Shown here piece by piece: positions 24,067-48,879 of a stretch of 64,000 nucleotides of DNA (positions are counted from its first letter, which is position 1; the number at the start of each line of letters is the position of its first letter). Both the position numbers and the translations under genes were made by a program. The stretch is from NCBI RefSeq assembly GCF_947507565.1, contig NC_089183.1, positions 2,914,001-2,978,000 of the forward strand, given 5' to 3'. The notes under the pieces are model-generated. The model made no database searches, was not told the origin of the DNA, and worked only from the letters and a program-made list of their open reading frames with translations. The DNA is from Oscarella lobularis. Its lineage: Eukaryota; Porifera; Homoscleromorpha; Homosclerophorida; Oscarellidae.

Positions 24067-24200
24067 TGGGTGCAAGTGCTTCTGTGAGAAGCGGTAATTC
24101 CTCCTCTGAAAATATTCGCGCTTGCCCCGGTTTTACATGAAAGGAATGCAGGTCAAGGAGCAATTGGTGTACTATCAGAAGCAACCTGTTAGTACTGTAC
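24067..24200 (+). pseudogene. Remnant of a deleted VWA domain tail
   Basis: Right after the stop of the long gene comes CCTCCTCTGAAAATATT followed by GGTCAAGGAGCAATTGGTGT. The same two blocks sit at and after the end of the VWA domain in the other copies (about 31170-31250 and 29055-29080). The VWA between them is missing. The reading frame is broken. Confidence 0.6.
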
Positions 24201-24219
24201 TTTTTCATTCGATCAGGTG

Positions 24220-24330
24220 TAGCGTGTTCTGAAAGTCAATTGGAAGTCGTCCAACTCGTCAGCAGATCCTGGAAGCGTGCTTCTTCCATTTCGCGTCCTC
24301 CAGAGCCACGTTTTATAGTAATAGAATGGA
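24220..24330. repeat. Diverged copy of the 16.05-16.17 kb flank
   Basis: TTCTGAAAGTC-ATTGGAAGTCGTCCA and the following GATCCTGGAAGC, TGCTTCTTC and CGTCCTCCAGAGCCAC blocks match 16058-16170 in order, with deletions. Both copies lie just 3' of the minus-strand short gene, so they mark the left boundary of the tandem duplication of the gene pair. Confidence 0.75.
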
Positions 24331-24492
24331 TCGAGTACTATAACACGAGAAAACTGCAAAACACCATTCTAAGGTAAGTAGTAAATCTATCTAAGAAAAG
24401 TAAATTGATGATCTACTGTACGACAGCTCGCGCATACACAAAACACTCCTACGCACATACAAACAAGGCACACACAAATTAATTAAAGCTTT

Positions 24493-26165
24493 TCAGTCGT
24501 CGTCGGACCTAACTTCTTTGCCAACCCCGTTGAGATAGCAGATGATGCAAGGAGAAGTACCATCTTTTTTGTATTTCTTGTGTACACTAACTTTCTTGTG
24601 TAGGCTGACATCGAGTACGAGAAAGCTGGCTTCTTCCTTCTCCTTGATTAGGTTGAAAAACATTTGGTGCTGCTTGAGGTAGGCATCTAGATCCTTCGTC
24701 GCCATCTGAGGATCGATAAATAGAACGTAGACTGCGTTTCCTTCCCTTCTGAACAATTCGGTTTGGAGAGTCTCGCTTTGTTTGAGATATCTGACACCCC
24801 TTTCGCGCAGAAGTAGGTAGAAATTGATGGAATCCTGTATCACGGAGCCCTTCGGAATTTGTTTCTCTAAGAATTCGCGAACGTTCTTCTCGCTGCAAGG
24901 GTTCTTTTGAAACGCATCGAGAACCCTGCCAATGAGGTCTTCGCTCGACTTTCCCGATCGGAAGTCGACAAGTGCGACTTTAATCTCATTCTTGAACGCA
25001 ATTTCTTTTCTTGCCAACTCTTCCTTCTGCTTCAAAAACGACGTCCTAACTTTTTCGTCGAGAACGTCAGCAAGAATCTCCACTTCGGCGAATTTGTCGG
25101 AAAACAGTCGCTTGGCGCGGTGCAATTCATCAAAAGCCTCTTGAACGCGCGCAGTAAATGTTTCGTCCAAGGATCTAACCACGCATTGAACGGCTGACGC
25201 GTGGGAGCTGTCTCTGACAAGCCTAGCGATAGGATATAGCTCGTAGGCTATTGGCTTACCTTTCCCACCGTTGACATTTTTTGTCAACTTGGGAACCTGT
25301 AATTGTCAAGTTTATATAACTGAGATGTAGTGTCGTTTCATTCTTACCTGGCGTAGAAATTCTAAAGCTTCTGTCATGTTCTGCGGCAGGCTTTCAGGTG
25401 GTTGCACGTCTCCGTCGACAGTGAACTGAAACGAATTGAAAAAGCTCTCGATTTTGTCTTCGAACCTTCCTCCCGTTGCCCCGCCGCCTCCCATTTTTAT
25501 GCCGGCCATATTTGCTTTGACGCCTAATTGTCCTTGAATTTCGCGAGCAGCTTCTTCCGATTTAGTGGTCGTGGAGAATCGCACGACGACGTTGGCTCCC
25601 CATTGAATTCCGACGACTACGTGAGTGCCCAGCCCCTCCTGGAGAACGTCCAGGTTGATGCCGCCGTCACAGCCTTTCGTCAACATGATCTCTTTGCTGT
25701 AAACGTTGACGCTCTCCTTGGCGGTGAGCAGCCGAACGGTCAGGGAAGCGGACGCTGTTTTATTGCTTTCCTTATTTCGACTGAGAAATTTTGCTGATCC
25801 GCTGAGCTCGAATGAACAGGCGCCCGCTTGGAGGCTGATTTGGAGGTTCGAATCGACGCCCAAAGAATCGGCTTTGGACTTGAAGCTGTCTTCGGACGAG
25901 TATTCGACGTGGTATTCTTCGCCATTAAGTTTCGTAACTGCCTTGTCGGAATAAAATAACCGGATTCCTGAAAAAAACAACAGCACATGAAAATTAGTAT
26001 ACGAACGTTACTTTTCGGAGTTAGCATGACTGTAGGAGTACCGGGCACGAACGAATCGTTGAGAACGTTGTAGAGCGAGCCCATGAAGCTAACACGGCCA
26101 AGAGCTTGGCGTGTGAGCGGCTCGTTCTTCATATCTCGGCCAGATTGGCTAGCATCTTTTTCCAT
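24493..26165 (-). CDS. SNTX/MACPF-like domain protein, short form, second copy
   Basis: Exons 26042-26165, 25348-25967 and 24493-25296 total 1,548 nt (515 residues). The three-exon layout and intron phases are identical to the copy at 16.4-18.2 kb. The N-terminal signature is slightly eroded (RQALGRVSFMGSLYNVLND, where the other copies have LYDAR). THVVVGIQWGAN and KGKPIAYELYP are kept. The protein ends shortly after GVGKEVRS with DDD and lacks the Lys/Arg-rich tail of the first copy, an internal loss of about 40 residues. All splice sites are intact, so the gene is probably functional. It pairs divergently with the long gene starting at 26389. Confidence 0.82.
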
Positions 26166-26388
26166 TCGGTCAGCACAGAATGCTGTCTGAGGGATCTACC
26201 GTAGATCCCTCACGTAGACTACGTGAATTCTTCACTTCCTTATTAGAGGAAACTTCCACTAAGATCCGTGCTATTGTTGTTGGTAAACTGGTGACGTGGC
26301 GTTGAGAGGCGTTGAGATGCGTGGGTTGGGTGAGAATTTACTGAGAAACTGAGAACGCGCTCTACCGCATTGGGCCGTCTCGCTGTGA
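26166..26388. promoter_or_regulatory. Shared divergent promoter with two adjacent palindromes
   Basis: The spacer is 223 bp between head-to-head start codons. At 26189-26211 an 11-base arm (GAGGGATCTAC) and its exact reverse complement flank one base. It is immediately followed, sharing its last C, by a 15-base palindrome at 26211-26225 with arms CACGTAG / CTACGTG. The CACGT core resembles a bHLH or bZIP site. The first pair's spacer (18168-18427) has no such structure that I can see. Confidence 0.6.
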
Positions 26389-29300
26389 ATGTCGTCCGAG
26401 AGCGGCTCGACGATACTCCGTCGTCAGGCGCTTAGCCGCCTTTTTTCCCTCGGCGCTCTCTACGACGCTCGACGCGACTTATTCATCCCAGGTTCGCCGA
26501 AATCGCTAATTTCTCAGCCCCCATCGAATAAAGTCATAGGAATTGCGCTATACCACTCCATTCCCTCCGAAGCGCGATCGTCAGCCATTATCAGCTCATG
26601 CTACGTCAATTACGCAAAAACAGACAATTTCACGTCTCGATGCGATCTCCTCAACGTCGAGGCAAATCTTCGCGTCAATCTCCTCATCAGGAGCTATGGA
26701 ATATCGGGCAAATTCTTTCTCCGGCACTCGCAAAGTCATCGCACCGTCTCGGCAGCTCTCGCCGTCAACCTGCGAACGACTAAGGAAAGCCTGACAGTGA
26801 ATAACGCGACACTAAAGGAGTTTCTCATCGAAAAGGCTCTTCACGACGACCAGGCGACGCACGTCGTAGTAGGCATAGAGTGGGGAGCGAACGTCGTTGT
26901 CGATTTTTCTGCCACTACCAGTGACGTCAAAACGGCTCGATCGTCTAGTGGAGAGCTTGCTGAAGCGGTGGCCAAGGCGGCAGAGCAATTGAATGAGGGC
27001 CTTGAAGGGGGTTCTGTTACTAATACAAACGACACTTTTTTTGATGATTTCACGTTTGACATTACCGGGGATGTCATACCGCCAAATGGAAAGCCCCAGT
27101 CTATTAACGAGGCTTTGGATTTTCTGAAACAGGTATCGAAGTCAATCTTTTAATTAAATAATATGAAAATCGTTATAATCAGTATCTGTTTTAGGTTCCT
27201 AAGTTGGCTAGAGCGGCCAACGACGGGAAAGGGAAGCCTGTGGCCTACGAGTTGTTTCCCTTGGCCTTGCTACGAGGCAGGGACGGCTCTGATTTGTATC
27301 AACCTCTCAACGACGAAGCCGTTCATCGCATCACTCAGTTCTACGATAAACTGCAAGAGGCCGAGAAGACGATCAATGACGACATCGAGGAGGGAGAGAA
27401 ACTGGGTCGCCAGCTGAAAATCGACGACGACATCGCGAGGCTTAGAACAGCAAAAGAAGGACAATCCGTTCAATTTCGCGGTAATTTGCAAAAGGGATTA
27501 AAGGGAGGTACTGCCGTCGTTGAAAAACTATTCAAAGATCCTCCGAAAGTTGTTCCGGGATTGACCGCCTTGCGAGACTTTCATTCGTTCTTGATCGAGA
27601 TGAACTTTGTTCTTCTTCCGCAAGGAAGTCGCTTAGAGACCAGACTTCCGCAGTCTGATAGCGGCCGGGATTTGCACGTGCTGTTCGCACGGTTTCATCC
27701 GCTTAACGAGGACTCCGTGACCGCCTTCAAAATCGATTACAAGGAATTTATGAAACTGCACGAAGAATCCAAGACATCGAGTGCAGATTTTCTGATAGTT
27801 GACATTGACCTTCACCCGATGTATCGAACAAAGGAAGGCATGACGAAGACTTTCCGCAGTAAGCCGAAAGAGCGCGAAATTTCTTTCCCTCCGGGTCAGA
27901 CGCAGCACAAAGGCCGTTTCTGCACGTTTCAGTGCCCCACGTGTGAATCCACGTGCACCAAGGAGTTGAATCATGAAGACCTCCATAGGATTAGTCACTC
28001 TAACATGATCAATCAAGTGTTCGTAAGCGAATCGAAAGTATTTAGCATCGGCGAACGCGAGTACAGCCAAGGCGAGTCAGCTCGAGCGGAAATCTGCGAC
28101 GACTTTTGCCGGCGTCTCGGCCGAGGTCACACCCACATTATACGTTGCCAGAGAGATCACGGACACGATGATCCGCGCGTGTGGTCCAGCGTCGGAAAGT
28201 GGTGCTCGGAAGTTCTTGACGAAGTCACTCACGATTATTATTGGGAGTATTTTCAAATTGAAGACAATTGCTCTGAATCGGAAAAAGAGCTCTTTCGAAA
28301 GTGCGACTATTATTGCGATGCTGTCAAAGTCTCCCCCGAACGTAGAACTTATTGCCAATTAGAGCTCTGGCACAAGCCTCTCCAGTTGCACGCGGCACGA
28401 GACGGTAACTGGAGCGAGCATGATTATCAATGCGAACACGAGCACTCAGCGGGTTATCACGTCGTCCTCGTCATTGACAAGTCGGCGACTATGAGTTTCG
28501 AGGATCAATGGCCCAGCGAGAGTAGCGGTTTCGATGTTCGAAAATTTGGTAATCGTCTCGGTGCCGTTCTCGAAACGTGCAAAAAGTTTTGCAGAAAGCG
28601 CCTTGGTGAGAGGAGAAGTGACGTGTTGACTCTAATCACATTTGACGACACAGCAACGGCGCACTTCGTTGGAGCTCCAATGCCTTCTGACATATCAAAG
28701 GCATTTAAGATAGAGCTCTCGTGGGGAGGTACTGATTTTGCCCGGGCCTTGAGAGAAGCCGAGAACGCTATCGCTCAGTTTGAAAGTAGAAGTCCTGCTA
28801 ATCATCAAGTTATTCCGGTAGTGATTATCCTGAGTGATGGCGATAGTTGTGATGCCGACATTCCTTCTGTATTGGAAGCTGCCAAGTCGTTGAGACTGCA
28901 CCGACTGCACTATCCTACCGCCGTATTGTTTTGCATTCACTTTGGATCAGATAAACGCGGAAAGAAATTTCTGCAGAAAATTTCGAACAAGCAAGTATTC
29001 CGTTTAGAAGGGATATTTCATTTGGAAAGCGTTATTCGTAATTTCTACGAAAAAACATTGGGTCAAGGAGTAATTGGTGTTTTACCGTCAAAACCGCCTT
29101 CTTCTTCAACTCCGTCACCTCGTCGATCTCGGACTCCTCCAGTTGTCGACAGAAATAGACTTGACGTATTAAAGTTCATTGAACGAAACATTGAACAAGC
29201 GGTTTTTTATGGACGCTTCCTTGATGACAGTGCGAAGAAACCGTCAGGAAAATCTACATCCAAAGCAGACCCCGACTTTCTATATGCAGCTGATAGCGAG

Positions 29301-31195
29301 AGCAGATCCAAGCTACGGAACCGCTTAATTAGAAGATACTTTGATTTGAAGAGCGAGGGCATTGGAACACCGGTTTGGTGCAGTTCCTTCAGACGTCATA
29401 TGGAGGAATTTGTTAAGAGACGAATATCGAGAGTTAAAGACTGGATTTATGTCAATACCAAAGCATTTAGGAAAGACAGCAGCGTAACGAAACTTTTGCA
29501 AGACGCAAAAATCAATTATTTTAACCCTCTTCGCCAGTTTTGGACAATTTGCAAGCAAAAGTGCCAGCGTTGCGACCTTCTCTGTTTGAAACAAGGTCAT
29601 CACAGCGAAGAGCACGATTGCTACACAAATCACGAATGCGAACATCATTGATCTTATCGCCCCTCCGACGGGCCCATTTATTTCTGCGCTCGTTGCAGAG
29701 GTCATTCGGGCCCGCATTGGTGCAGCGAGAACAAGCACAAGTGCAAGAGCGCGTGCAACCTGGCGGCGCATCGCGGTTGTCTGGGAACGTGCTCGCGAGA
29801 CGTCGCTCATGTTTTTGAAGCCGACAAGCAACTACAGTTTCACCGATGCAAAGCGAAAGTTCATTATTGCATCGAAAGGTGCGATGACGTAGACTGCAGT
29901 CGCGATTGCGCCAAGTCGTATATATACGATCACAAAGGAAATCACGAGTGCACTGTCCACAGTTGCGAAGACAGTCATAGAGACTCTCATAGTTGCAAGG
30001 AAGCGCGGGAAATGCCTGGACATTGTGCTTTAGTCACATCGACGCTTGAAGGGCCAGAAGAAACTGAGACGTACAAGGGCCTATTCAACACCTTCAGCTT
30101 TGCTAAGGAAGCTCGTCCGCTTTTAGAAAGAAAACGGTGTGCAATTCCTATTCCTCCTGGCCAGACACAGCACGAAAGTCGTCACTGGCATTATCTTCCC
30201 GACGGACCGCCCGAGATTCATTTCTGCACGTCGCAATGCCCCACGTGTAAGAGCACGTGTACGAAGGAATTGAATCACGAAGGCCGGCACAGGGTCAATC
30301 ACTCCAAGATGATCGATCAAGTATTTGTAAGCAAAATAGATGTAGAGAAAATACGCGTAGGCAAACGCGAGTACCGTCCAGGCGAGTCAGCTCAAAAAGA
30401 ACTTTGCGACGAATTTTGTCGTCGTCTCGGTCGAGGTCACACCCACATTATACCGTGCCCCGGAGACCACGGAAACGATCCGCGCCTGAGGCACGATATT
30501 CGGATAATCGGAAAGACGCCTGAAGTGGTCCTCGACGAAGTTACACACGATTACTATTGGGAGCATTGTCAGATTGAAGATAATTGCTCTGAATCGGAAA
30601 AAGAACTCTTTCGAAAGTGCGACTATTATTGCGCCGCCTTCGATGTTCCTGATCTTAGAGGTGATGATGAATCCTTTTGTCAATTAGAGCTCTGGCACGA
30701 GCCTCTCCGGTCGGATGCTACACTACCAGGCGGTCACACGAGCGATCGCGGCCATTACTTTCGATGCACGCACTATCACGTTGTCCTTGTCGTTGACAAA
30801 TCTGTGACTATGAGGTCCAAAGACCTTCCGGCATATCAAGAGAATTTTTAGACACACAGGTAGAGCTCTCTCGGCGGAGCTCTATTTTAGGGACAGCTTT
30901 GCTAAAAGCTAAGGGAGCTATTGATCAGTTCCGAGAAAGACTTCCCGCTATAAACGACAAATTGACTGCGATACTGATTGTCCTCAGTGATGGCGACTGT
31001 TCTGATCGTGCACTAACAGGTTTGGCTGCCAGTTTTTTAGGATCGTTCAACATCGGTTCTGCTATCAATTCTGTAACGCTCTGCATTCTCCTTGGATCAG
31101 ATAGTCACGGAAAAGGAGAAAAACTACTTGAAAAAATTTCTTCGCATGAAGAAGTGCTTCCGTCAATTCCTCCTCTGGAAAATGTTATTAATTAA
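26389..31195 (+). pseudogene. SNTX/MACPF-like + Cys-His + VWA gene, second copy, broken
   Basis: Exons 26389-26491, 26540-27132 and 27195 onward keep the layout of the 18.4-kb gene. The first intron is 48 bp and stays in frame if retained. The frame is intact to TGA at 29649-29651, giving 1,050 residues: the SNTX-like domain, the KGKPVAYELFP domain, a shortened module 1 (the helical part and most Cys/His repeats are deleted) with an apparently complete VWA, a linker, and the start of module 2. The TGA replaces a Cys codon conserved in the other copies. The same frame then continues without a stop to 30851. The second VWA has lost about 55 internal residues near 30825 and changes frame. Its C-terminal part remains open at 30899-31195. 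It is either a pseudogene of the full form or a functional shortened protein ending at 29651. Confidence 0.8.
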
Positions 31196-31441
31196 TTAAG
31201 TCTGCGCCAGTTTTACCTGAAAGAAAAGCGGGTCAAGAAATCGGTGTAATACAGAAAGATTTGCGTTGTGCGATTACGTAGTTAGAAGAGGAAGAACTAG
31301 CTGAAACCTCTGAAGTAGCTATGAGAACCGTAGATTTATGTGTTTTCGTCCTGTACATACTAAAATATTTATTACATGTAGCAACAAGCCGAGTGGTACC
31401 GCACCAGATAAAGTGAAACATACCGACTGATTTTGTAGTCG

Positions 31442-31514
31442 GGTTCCTTAGTATAGTGGTGAATACATCTGCTTTACACGCAGAAGGTCCTGGGTTCGAT
31501 CCCCAGAGGAACCA
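31442..31514 (+). tRNA. tRNA-Val(UAC)
   Basis: The acceptor stem is GGTTCCT pairing with AGGAACC, then discriminator A. The D arm is TTAGTATAGTGGTGAATA. The anticodon arm is TCTGC-TTTACAC-GCAGA with anticodon TAC. The T arm is CTGGGTTCGATCCCCAG. There is no intron. A T-rich stretch follows at 31518, consistent with a polymerase III terminator. Confidence 0.96.
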
Positions 31515-31605
31515 CGATTTTTTTCTTATTTTTCATCCAATTTTATTTATTAGATAAATAGAACACGACATTTCGCAAATCTTTAACGGATAAAACTCTA
31601 CAGTA

Positions 31606-32166
31606 CTAGTCTATTTCCGCTCCACATATTACACAATGTCTAAAACTCTTCCCCTGGGGAGTATCTTCAACTAAAACAACTGGAAGAGATTCCCTAGTTT
31701 TGTATTTCGTTGTATCGGAGCAGAAACTCCTTGCGAACGACGTGAAACTGGCTTCGTCAACAGAACAATTCAAACATAACTGTCCATCGTCCTCTTCGGG
31801 ATTATCAGCTTCGTTTTCGGTATAAAAACGCAAAGGACACAGAAGGACTTGTTTCTTCTGAACGCATTCGCTCAGAGGCTTCTTTCGCATACGGGATTTC
31901 GCCTTGGCTGCTGGCTTTCGGAAGGCAAGGAGTTCTGCTTCGCCTGTGGGCGAAATCCAAGCGTGACGTCCCTTCTCGCCTTTCGGACGAAGATTGTAGC
32001 TCGTCTTGCCTCTTCTGGCTTGTTTGCGACGATTTTTGGTCGTTCTTCGTAAACGACTTGGGGTTGTTTTGAATTCGAGTGCCGGCTTGCAACGTCGACG
32101 ATTTTCTGGAGGCGGAGAGGTGGACTTTGAGATAGAAATAGAGTCGGCAACGTCCCACGAAGACAT
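31606..32166 (-). CDS. Unrecognised basic protein with two CxxC pairs
   Basis: A single-exon frame of 186 residues runs from ATG at 32166 to TAG at 31606; the frame is open for some codons further upstream but without ATG. The first half is rich in Arg/Lys (NRRKQARRG, RMRKK). The second half is acidic and ends HCVICGAEID. CLNC and CVIC could be two halves of one zinc-binding site (inference). It is divergent to calumenin, with 229 bp between starts. No family is recognised. The compositional shift and absence of frameshifts over 560 bp support a real gene. Confidence 0.6.
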   Translation of the reverse strand: MSSWDVADSISISKSTSPPPENRRRCKPALEFKTTPSRLRRTTKNRRKQARRGKTSYNLRPKGEKGRHAWISPTGEAELLAFRKPAAKAKSRMRKKPLSECVQKKQVLLCPLRFYTENEADNPEEDDGQLCLNCSVDEASFTSFARSFCSDTTKYKTRESLPVVLVEDTPQGKSFRHCVICGAEID

Positions 32167-32395
32167 TCGAAACAAAGGCAAGGCGCCTGCCCGTATGTCC
32201 AAAGTTTACCGCAGTAACGCGCGCCGTTCCTGTTGCCACGTTTGCCACGTTCGCCACGTCACCGATCATGTGGTGTCGACGTGGCACCGATCGACCAATC
32301 ACCGCCGAGACCGGCACCAACAAAACCTTGCGCACGCGAAGAGGGGGAGCCACATCTTCGCATCGAAGCCAGCTGCGGCGTCAAAACTCACCGAA

Positions 32396-33803
32396 ATGAA
32401 CGCATTTGCATTCGCCCTACTCGTCCTCCTCGTCTCAATCGACGCGACGCTCGCGCGACCCAAGGAAGCGGACCCGTCGAAGAAACGCGTCCACGAGAGC
32501 GAAACTCTCTCGAACCTCGACCACGGCGTCGGCGAGAACGCCGAACACGATCCCGATTACGATCACGAAGCGTTTCTCGGCAAAGACACGGCGAAAACGT
32601 TCGATCAATTGACACCGGAAGAATCGAAGGAACGCCTACGGTAATTAAAAAAAAATAATTTATATATATATCTATTTTATTTTTTTATTTTTAGAGCTCT
32701 CGTTGTTAAAATTGATAAGGATAAGGACGGTCATGTGACCGAGCAGGAGCTTAGGAATTGGATCGACTATACGCAGAAGAGATACATCTATGAGGACGTT
32801 GATCGTCAGTGGAATCAGCATAAGACTCACAAAAGCGACTCGATGACGTGGGACGAGTACGTCAATGCCACATATGGGCAAACGGGTAAGAAGTCTTAAT
32901 TAATCTGTTATTGATTTATTAGCATTTGGTACACGTGTATACGTTTTTTAGAGAAGGAACTTGATGAGAGGACGGACTATGATTATAAGAGTATGCTGGT
33001 TCGGGATAAGCGACGATGGAACTATGCTGATCAAAATAAGGATGGGGCACTCACTCGAGAGGAGTATGCTCACTATTTGCATCCGGAGGAAGTCGAGCAT
33101 ATGAAGGAAGTCGTCGTTCTGGTAAGAAAAGTCATTAAATTATTTATTATTTTGTGAATAAGAATAGTCATCATATGTTTATTTATTAGTGGTAATGTAA
33201 TTATTGAATTATTTAAATATGAATAGTCATCGTATCATATGTTTAGTCTCTGTGTTTCTTTAGGAAACGCTTGAGGATATTGATAAGAATAAGGACGGCG
33301 TCTTGACGCTTGAGGAATACATAGGTATGTTTTGTCTATATGTATACTTGGATTATCTCACTGGTTGAGTGTTCTCTTATATCCAGGTGACATGTATCCG
33401 CATGAAGACCAGGAAGAAGGCGGCGAAGAACCCGAATGGGTCAAGACGGAACGCGAGCAATTCGGAGAATACAGAGATAAGAACAAGGATGGAAAAATGG
33501 ACAAGGTATAAAAATAATAGAATATATTTTAATAATAATAATTATGGTCTTATAGGATGAAGTTCGTGATTGGATTATGCCTGAGAATTACGATCACATC
33601 GAAGCTGAAACGAAGCACTTGATGTACGAAGCTGACGTAGACAAGGCAAGAGTGAATTAATAATTTAATCTGATTTTATTTAATTTTCTCTCCAGTCGGA
33701 CTTTTTGACCATGGACGAAATTCTCGACAAATACGATCTCTTCGTCGGTAGCCAGGCGACGGATTTCGGCGAGGCGCTTGTACGTTCGCACGACGAATTT
33801 TGA
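32396..33803 (+). CDS. CALU: Calumenin (CREC family, ER EF-hand protein)
   Basis: Seven exons (32396-32640, 32695-32885, 32952-33121, 33264-33324, 33387-33505, 33556-33645, 33696-33803) give 984 nt, 327 residues. There is a signal peptide ([20 protein letters not shown]), then the CREC landmark YDHEAFLG and [10 protein letters not shown]. Six EF-hand positions follow, with loops such as [27 protein letters not shown] and DKNKDGKMD. The protein ends in HDEF, an ER/Golgi retrieval signal. Length and layout match vertebrate calumenin; reticulocalbin is the nearest alternative name. The sixth intron uses a GC donor (AAG followed by GCAAGA at 33646). The protein is expected to bind calcium in the secretory pathway. 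Confidence 0.95.
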
Positions 33804-34040
33804 AAAATTCGTCAAAACTTCTGTTAAAAAGACAACTTCCTTCGTTTGATTTTTTTCTTGTCCCTTCCACAAGATAGAGAATCGACCAATACATAGTCTC
33901 ACATCCTAATCCAAAAGCAACGTGTGAAATAAATAAAAAAATGAAGATATAGGAGAAGGTGACGTCTCGATATCCGGGGCGCCAACGCGCAACAATTGCA
34001 CGAGGCTGCGGCCCTCTTTTTCTTCGTCTTTTCGCGTCGA

Positions 34041-48132
<14,092 letters not shown>

Positions 48133-48405
48133 TGAAACGACTCAAGATATGATATATTTATTTTTCATTTTTTAACCAAAACGCTTCTGCATTTTTGACT
48201 TTTTTAAGGTTCGTTGGTGAAGCCTATGCAATTTTATTTTTGCTATTGAAATCATTGCGTTGGTAAGTATTTGGGTGAAGCAAATAGGGAATTTTTCGCT
48301 CGTCCTTGCAACATTCAGTCTGGTGATCTCACGAGAGACAACTACATTACTTAATTGTGGGGAATCCCAAATTCATAACTCGTCAACACCCTGAATTGAG
48401 TAGCA

Positions 48406-48879
48406 ATGACGACGAACGTTTTGAAAAGACGCACTTGTGCGTCGGTGGCCGTAATATTTTCTCATGCTATTGCGGCTGTTTTTCAAATTGCAATAGCTTT
48501 TGAAATTTACGCTCACGATCGCCGTGCTAACTCAGACTCACAAGAGACTCCGAGTCCGAGGCCGAGTTCAGGCCATGTCTCATCAATAGCTGCGATTGGT
48601 AGCATTGTTCACGTCATCACCCTTTCCGTTTTTCACCTGTGGAACGAAATTTTGGCGGTGCAATTATATTACAACTTGAGCCGTTTTGCCAAATGGGCGA
48701 TTACAGCTGTTCTTGCTCTCATCACTTTGGGATCATCACTCAGCTTCAATATTGTTGTCATAGTTACCGTAGGCTTTGAATTCAGTAGCACAACGGCCTC
48801 CTTAGCTTTGTTTAGTTTGATTTTCGGAAACATTGCCGTAATATTCAAGATTATTCACGGTTATTATTATTCTTTTTAG
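48406..48879 (+). CDS. Small four-transmembrane protein of unknown family
   Basis: An intronless ORF of 157 residues from ATG 48406 (MTTNVLKRRT). Hydrophobicity suggests four membrane segments: about 12-32, 58-77, 90-113 and 118-150, with a polar Ser/Pro loop (SDSQETPSPRPSSG) between the first two. No signal for a known tetraspan family (no CCG motif of tetraspanins, no claudin W-GLW-C-C) is visible. It lies 273 bp after the PI3K-C2 stop on the same strand. Confidence 0.6.
   Translation: MTTNVLKRRTCASVAVIFSHAIAAVFQIAIAFEIYAHDRRANSDSQETPSPRPSSGHVSSIAAIGSIVHVITLSVFHLWNEILAVQLYYNLSRFAKWAITAVLALITLGSSLSFNIVVIVTVGFEFSSTTASLALFSLIFGNIAVIFKIIHGYYYSF

Noticed and set aside
32006-32395. In-frame upstream extension of calumenin exon 1 by 130 codons
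   Set aside because: It lacks an ATG in good context, lies opposite the divergent gene, and would bury the signal peptide that starts at 32396.
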